Source of the DNA: JBEKDJ01 sp050014415
Lineage (GTDB): Bacteria; Desulfobacterota; BSN033; UBA1163
Assembly (NCBI GenBank): GCA_050014415.1
Contig: JBEKDJ010000010.1
Location: 1 to 31,863 of the forward strand
DNA length: 31,863 bases
Reading direction: 5' to 3'
How positions within the stretch are numbered: the first letter of the stretch is position 1; the number at the start of each line of letters is the position of its first letter. A program made the position numbers and the translations under genes. Positions 30,735 to 31,863 of the stretch are shown here, one piece after another. The notes beneath the pieces were generated by a model. That model had not been told where the DNA came from, made no database searches, and saw only the letters and a list, made by a program, of their open reading frames with translations.

Positions 30735-31863
30735 TCAAACTGCAGAAGTTGCGTCAGACCCTGACTCAGGAGGGTGGGTTTCCAACATCTGTATGAACCT
30801 TTCCAGAAGCTGAGGGTCAAACTGGGTCCCGGAATGTCTCAAGAGCTCGGCCACAGCCTCTCCATGGGAAAATGCCCTTCGATAAGGACGAACACTCGTC
30901 ATGGCTTCATAAGCTTCCACAGCCTCTCCATGGGAAAATGCCCTTCGATAAGGACGAACACTCGTCATGGCTTCATAAGCTTCCGTAATGCCCAACAAGC
31001 GGCACTCGATGGGGATTTCTTCTCCTTGGATGCCCAGAGGATAGCCTTGCCCATTCCACCACTCATGATGCTTGAGGATCCAGTCAGCAATCGGAACGAG
31101 CTCGGGAGCGGATAGGGCCATACGGTAACCAATCTCGCAATGCCGCTTCATCTCCGACCACTCCTCAAAGGTAAGGGAGCCTTCCTTGAAAAGGATCGTG
31201 TCAGAGATCCCCACTTTCCCAATGTCATGAAATCTGGCTAAGAGAGATAGGTCCGAGATCGTGGACTCCGGCAGCCCGATGAAGGCAGTCATATTGGCTA
31301 ATAGCTTTTCCAAACGAATCACATGTTTCTCGGTCGTAAGATCCCTTGCTCTCAGTGTAGTGATCAGAGTCTTAACAATGGTGTTACGAACGCTCAGTGT
31401 GCGATAGAGCTTCTTCTGATACATACTATTATCCGCTTCTTTAAAGAGGTCTTTTGCGTTTCTATAGACGCCATTGCTGACGGCAAATCCAACCGAGATG
31501 CTCAAAGGCAGTTCTGGATTGGCGGCATTGTAGCTTGTGATAGCCTCCTGAATCCTCTGACAAGCATTCTCAACGGCCGCTTCGGTCGTGTTCGGAAGGA
31601 CCACAGAAAACTCATCCCCACCAATCCTGGCCACCAAGTCTCCCTCACGGAAGGAATCCCGGATCACCCTGGATGCAGTGACCAGCAGGTGATCCCCTTG
31701 ATCGTGTCCCAAGGTGTCATTGACAAGCTTGAGCCCATCCACATCACACGAGACGATGCCCACCGTATCATATCGTGCCTTTTCGATCCGACTCATCTCC
31801 TCCTCGAAGTAGATGCGGTTATAGAGCCCGGTCAGAGGATCATGTAGACTAAGGTACTTCAAT
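30735..31863 (-). CDS. GGDEF + HD-GYP signalling protein, N-terminus outside window
   Basis: The 3' part of a two-domain cyclic-di-GMP type protein; the frame runs off the right edge, so sensor domains may precede it. The GGDEF domain starts at HDPLTGLYNR and has an intact RIGGDEF, expected for diguanylate cyclase activity. The HD-GYP domain has FHDIGKVGI and HHEWWNGQGYP intact. The usual DAYDA near the last metal ligand reads EAYEA, an Asp-to-Glu change. A perfect 66-bp tandem duplication (30851-30982) repeats 22 residues containing YEAMTSVRPYRRAF, lengthening the end of the HD-GYP domain without breaking the frame. This may damage phosphodiesterase activity. It is convergent with the DUF3999 gene, 44 bases away. 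Confidence 0.88.
   Translation of the reverse strand, partial: LKYLSLHDPLTGLYNRIYFEEEMSRIEKARYDTVGIVSCDVDGLKLVNDTLGHDQGDHLLVTASRVIRDSFREGDLVARIGGDEFSVVLPNTTEAAVENACQRIQEAITSYNAANPELPLSISVGFAVSNGVYRNAKDLFKEADNSMYQKKLYRTLSVRNTIVKTLITTLRARDLTTEKHVIRLEKLLANMTAFIGLPESTISDLSLLARFHDIGKVGISDTILFKEGSLTFEEWSEMKRHCEIGYRMALSAPELVPIADWILKHHEWWNGQGYPLGIQGEEIPIECRLLGITEAYEAMTSVRPYRRAFSHGEAVEAYEAMTSVRPYRRAFSHGEAVAELLRHSGTQFDPQLLERFIQMLETHPPESGSDATSAV
30851..30982. repeat. Perfect 66-bp tandem duplication inside the HD-GYP domain
   Basis: Copies 30851-30916 and 30917-30982 are identical by eye, and two further bases match beyond the end. The unit is 22 codons, so the reading frame is kept. A recent replication slip or an assembly duplication would both look like this. 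Confidence 0.9.

Overview
The window looks like a piece of a chromosome from a strict anaerobe. A Desulfobacterota/Syntrophobacterales-like bacterium is my best guess, from gene content only: a tungsten-type aldehyde:ferredoxin oxidoreductase, two iron-sulfur/flavin ene-reductases, a DUF1638 protein and a fused branched-chain-type permease. I see no rRNA, tRNA, CRISPR array or insertion-sequence transposase. Base composition is moderate, with AT-rich intergenic patches.

Region 1 (1-22856, minus strand, read right to left) is one long catabolic cluster. It opens with a GntR/HutC-type regulator, a small unknown protein and a complete ABC importer of the Liv type (binding protein, fused LivH-LivM permease, LivG, LivF). 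Then come an SDR dehydrogenase, an MmgE/PrpD protein, a broken remnant of a LeuD-type subunit, an ene-reductase, a tandem two-domain cyclase-family hydrolase, a cupin and a second ene-reductase. The cluster continues with a lactonase-like metallo-beta-lactamase-fold hydrolase, an aldehyde oxidoreductase, a second MmgE/PrpD protein, a PrpF/methylitaconate-isomerase-type protein, an isocitrate-lyase-family lyase and a LeuC/LeuD-type dehydratase. LeuD is cut by the window start.

The last four functions (PrpF-type isomerase, LeuCD-type hydro-lyase, lyase with the KRCGH site) match the end of nicotinate fermentation: methylitaconate to dimethylmaleate to dimethylmalate to pyruvate plus propionate. 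With the PrpD proteins they also resemble the methylcitrate route. No citrate-synthase homologue, B12 mutase, CoA ligase or CoA transferase is present. My inference is a CoA-independent pathway: an imported cyclic or unsaturated acid is reduced by the ene-reductases, opened by the cyclase and/or lactonase, adjusted by SDR and AOR, and then dehydrated, isomerised, rehydrated and cleaved. The substrate is unknown.

Region 2 (22857-26653) holds a divergent MFS transporter (plus strand), then on the minus strand an M19 membrane-dipeptidase homologue and a DUF1638 protein, with an unresolved 440-base gap between them. Region 3 (26654-31863) holds a promoter with three 11-bp repeats, a coupled DUF2339-DUF3999 membrane/envelope pair on the plus strand, and on the minus strand the 3' part of a GGDEF + HD-GYP signalling protein carrying a perfect in-frame 66-bp tandem duplication.
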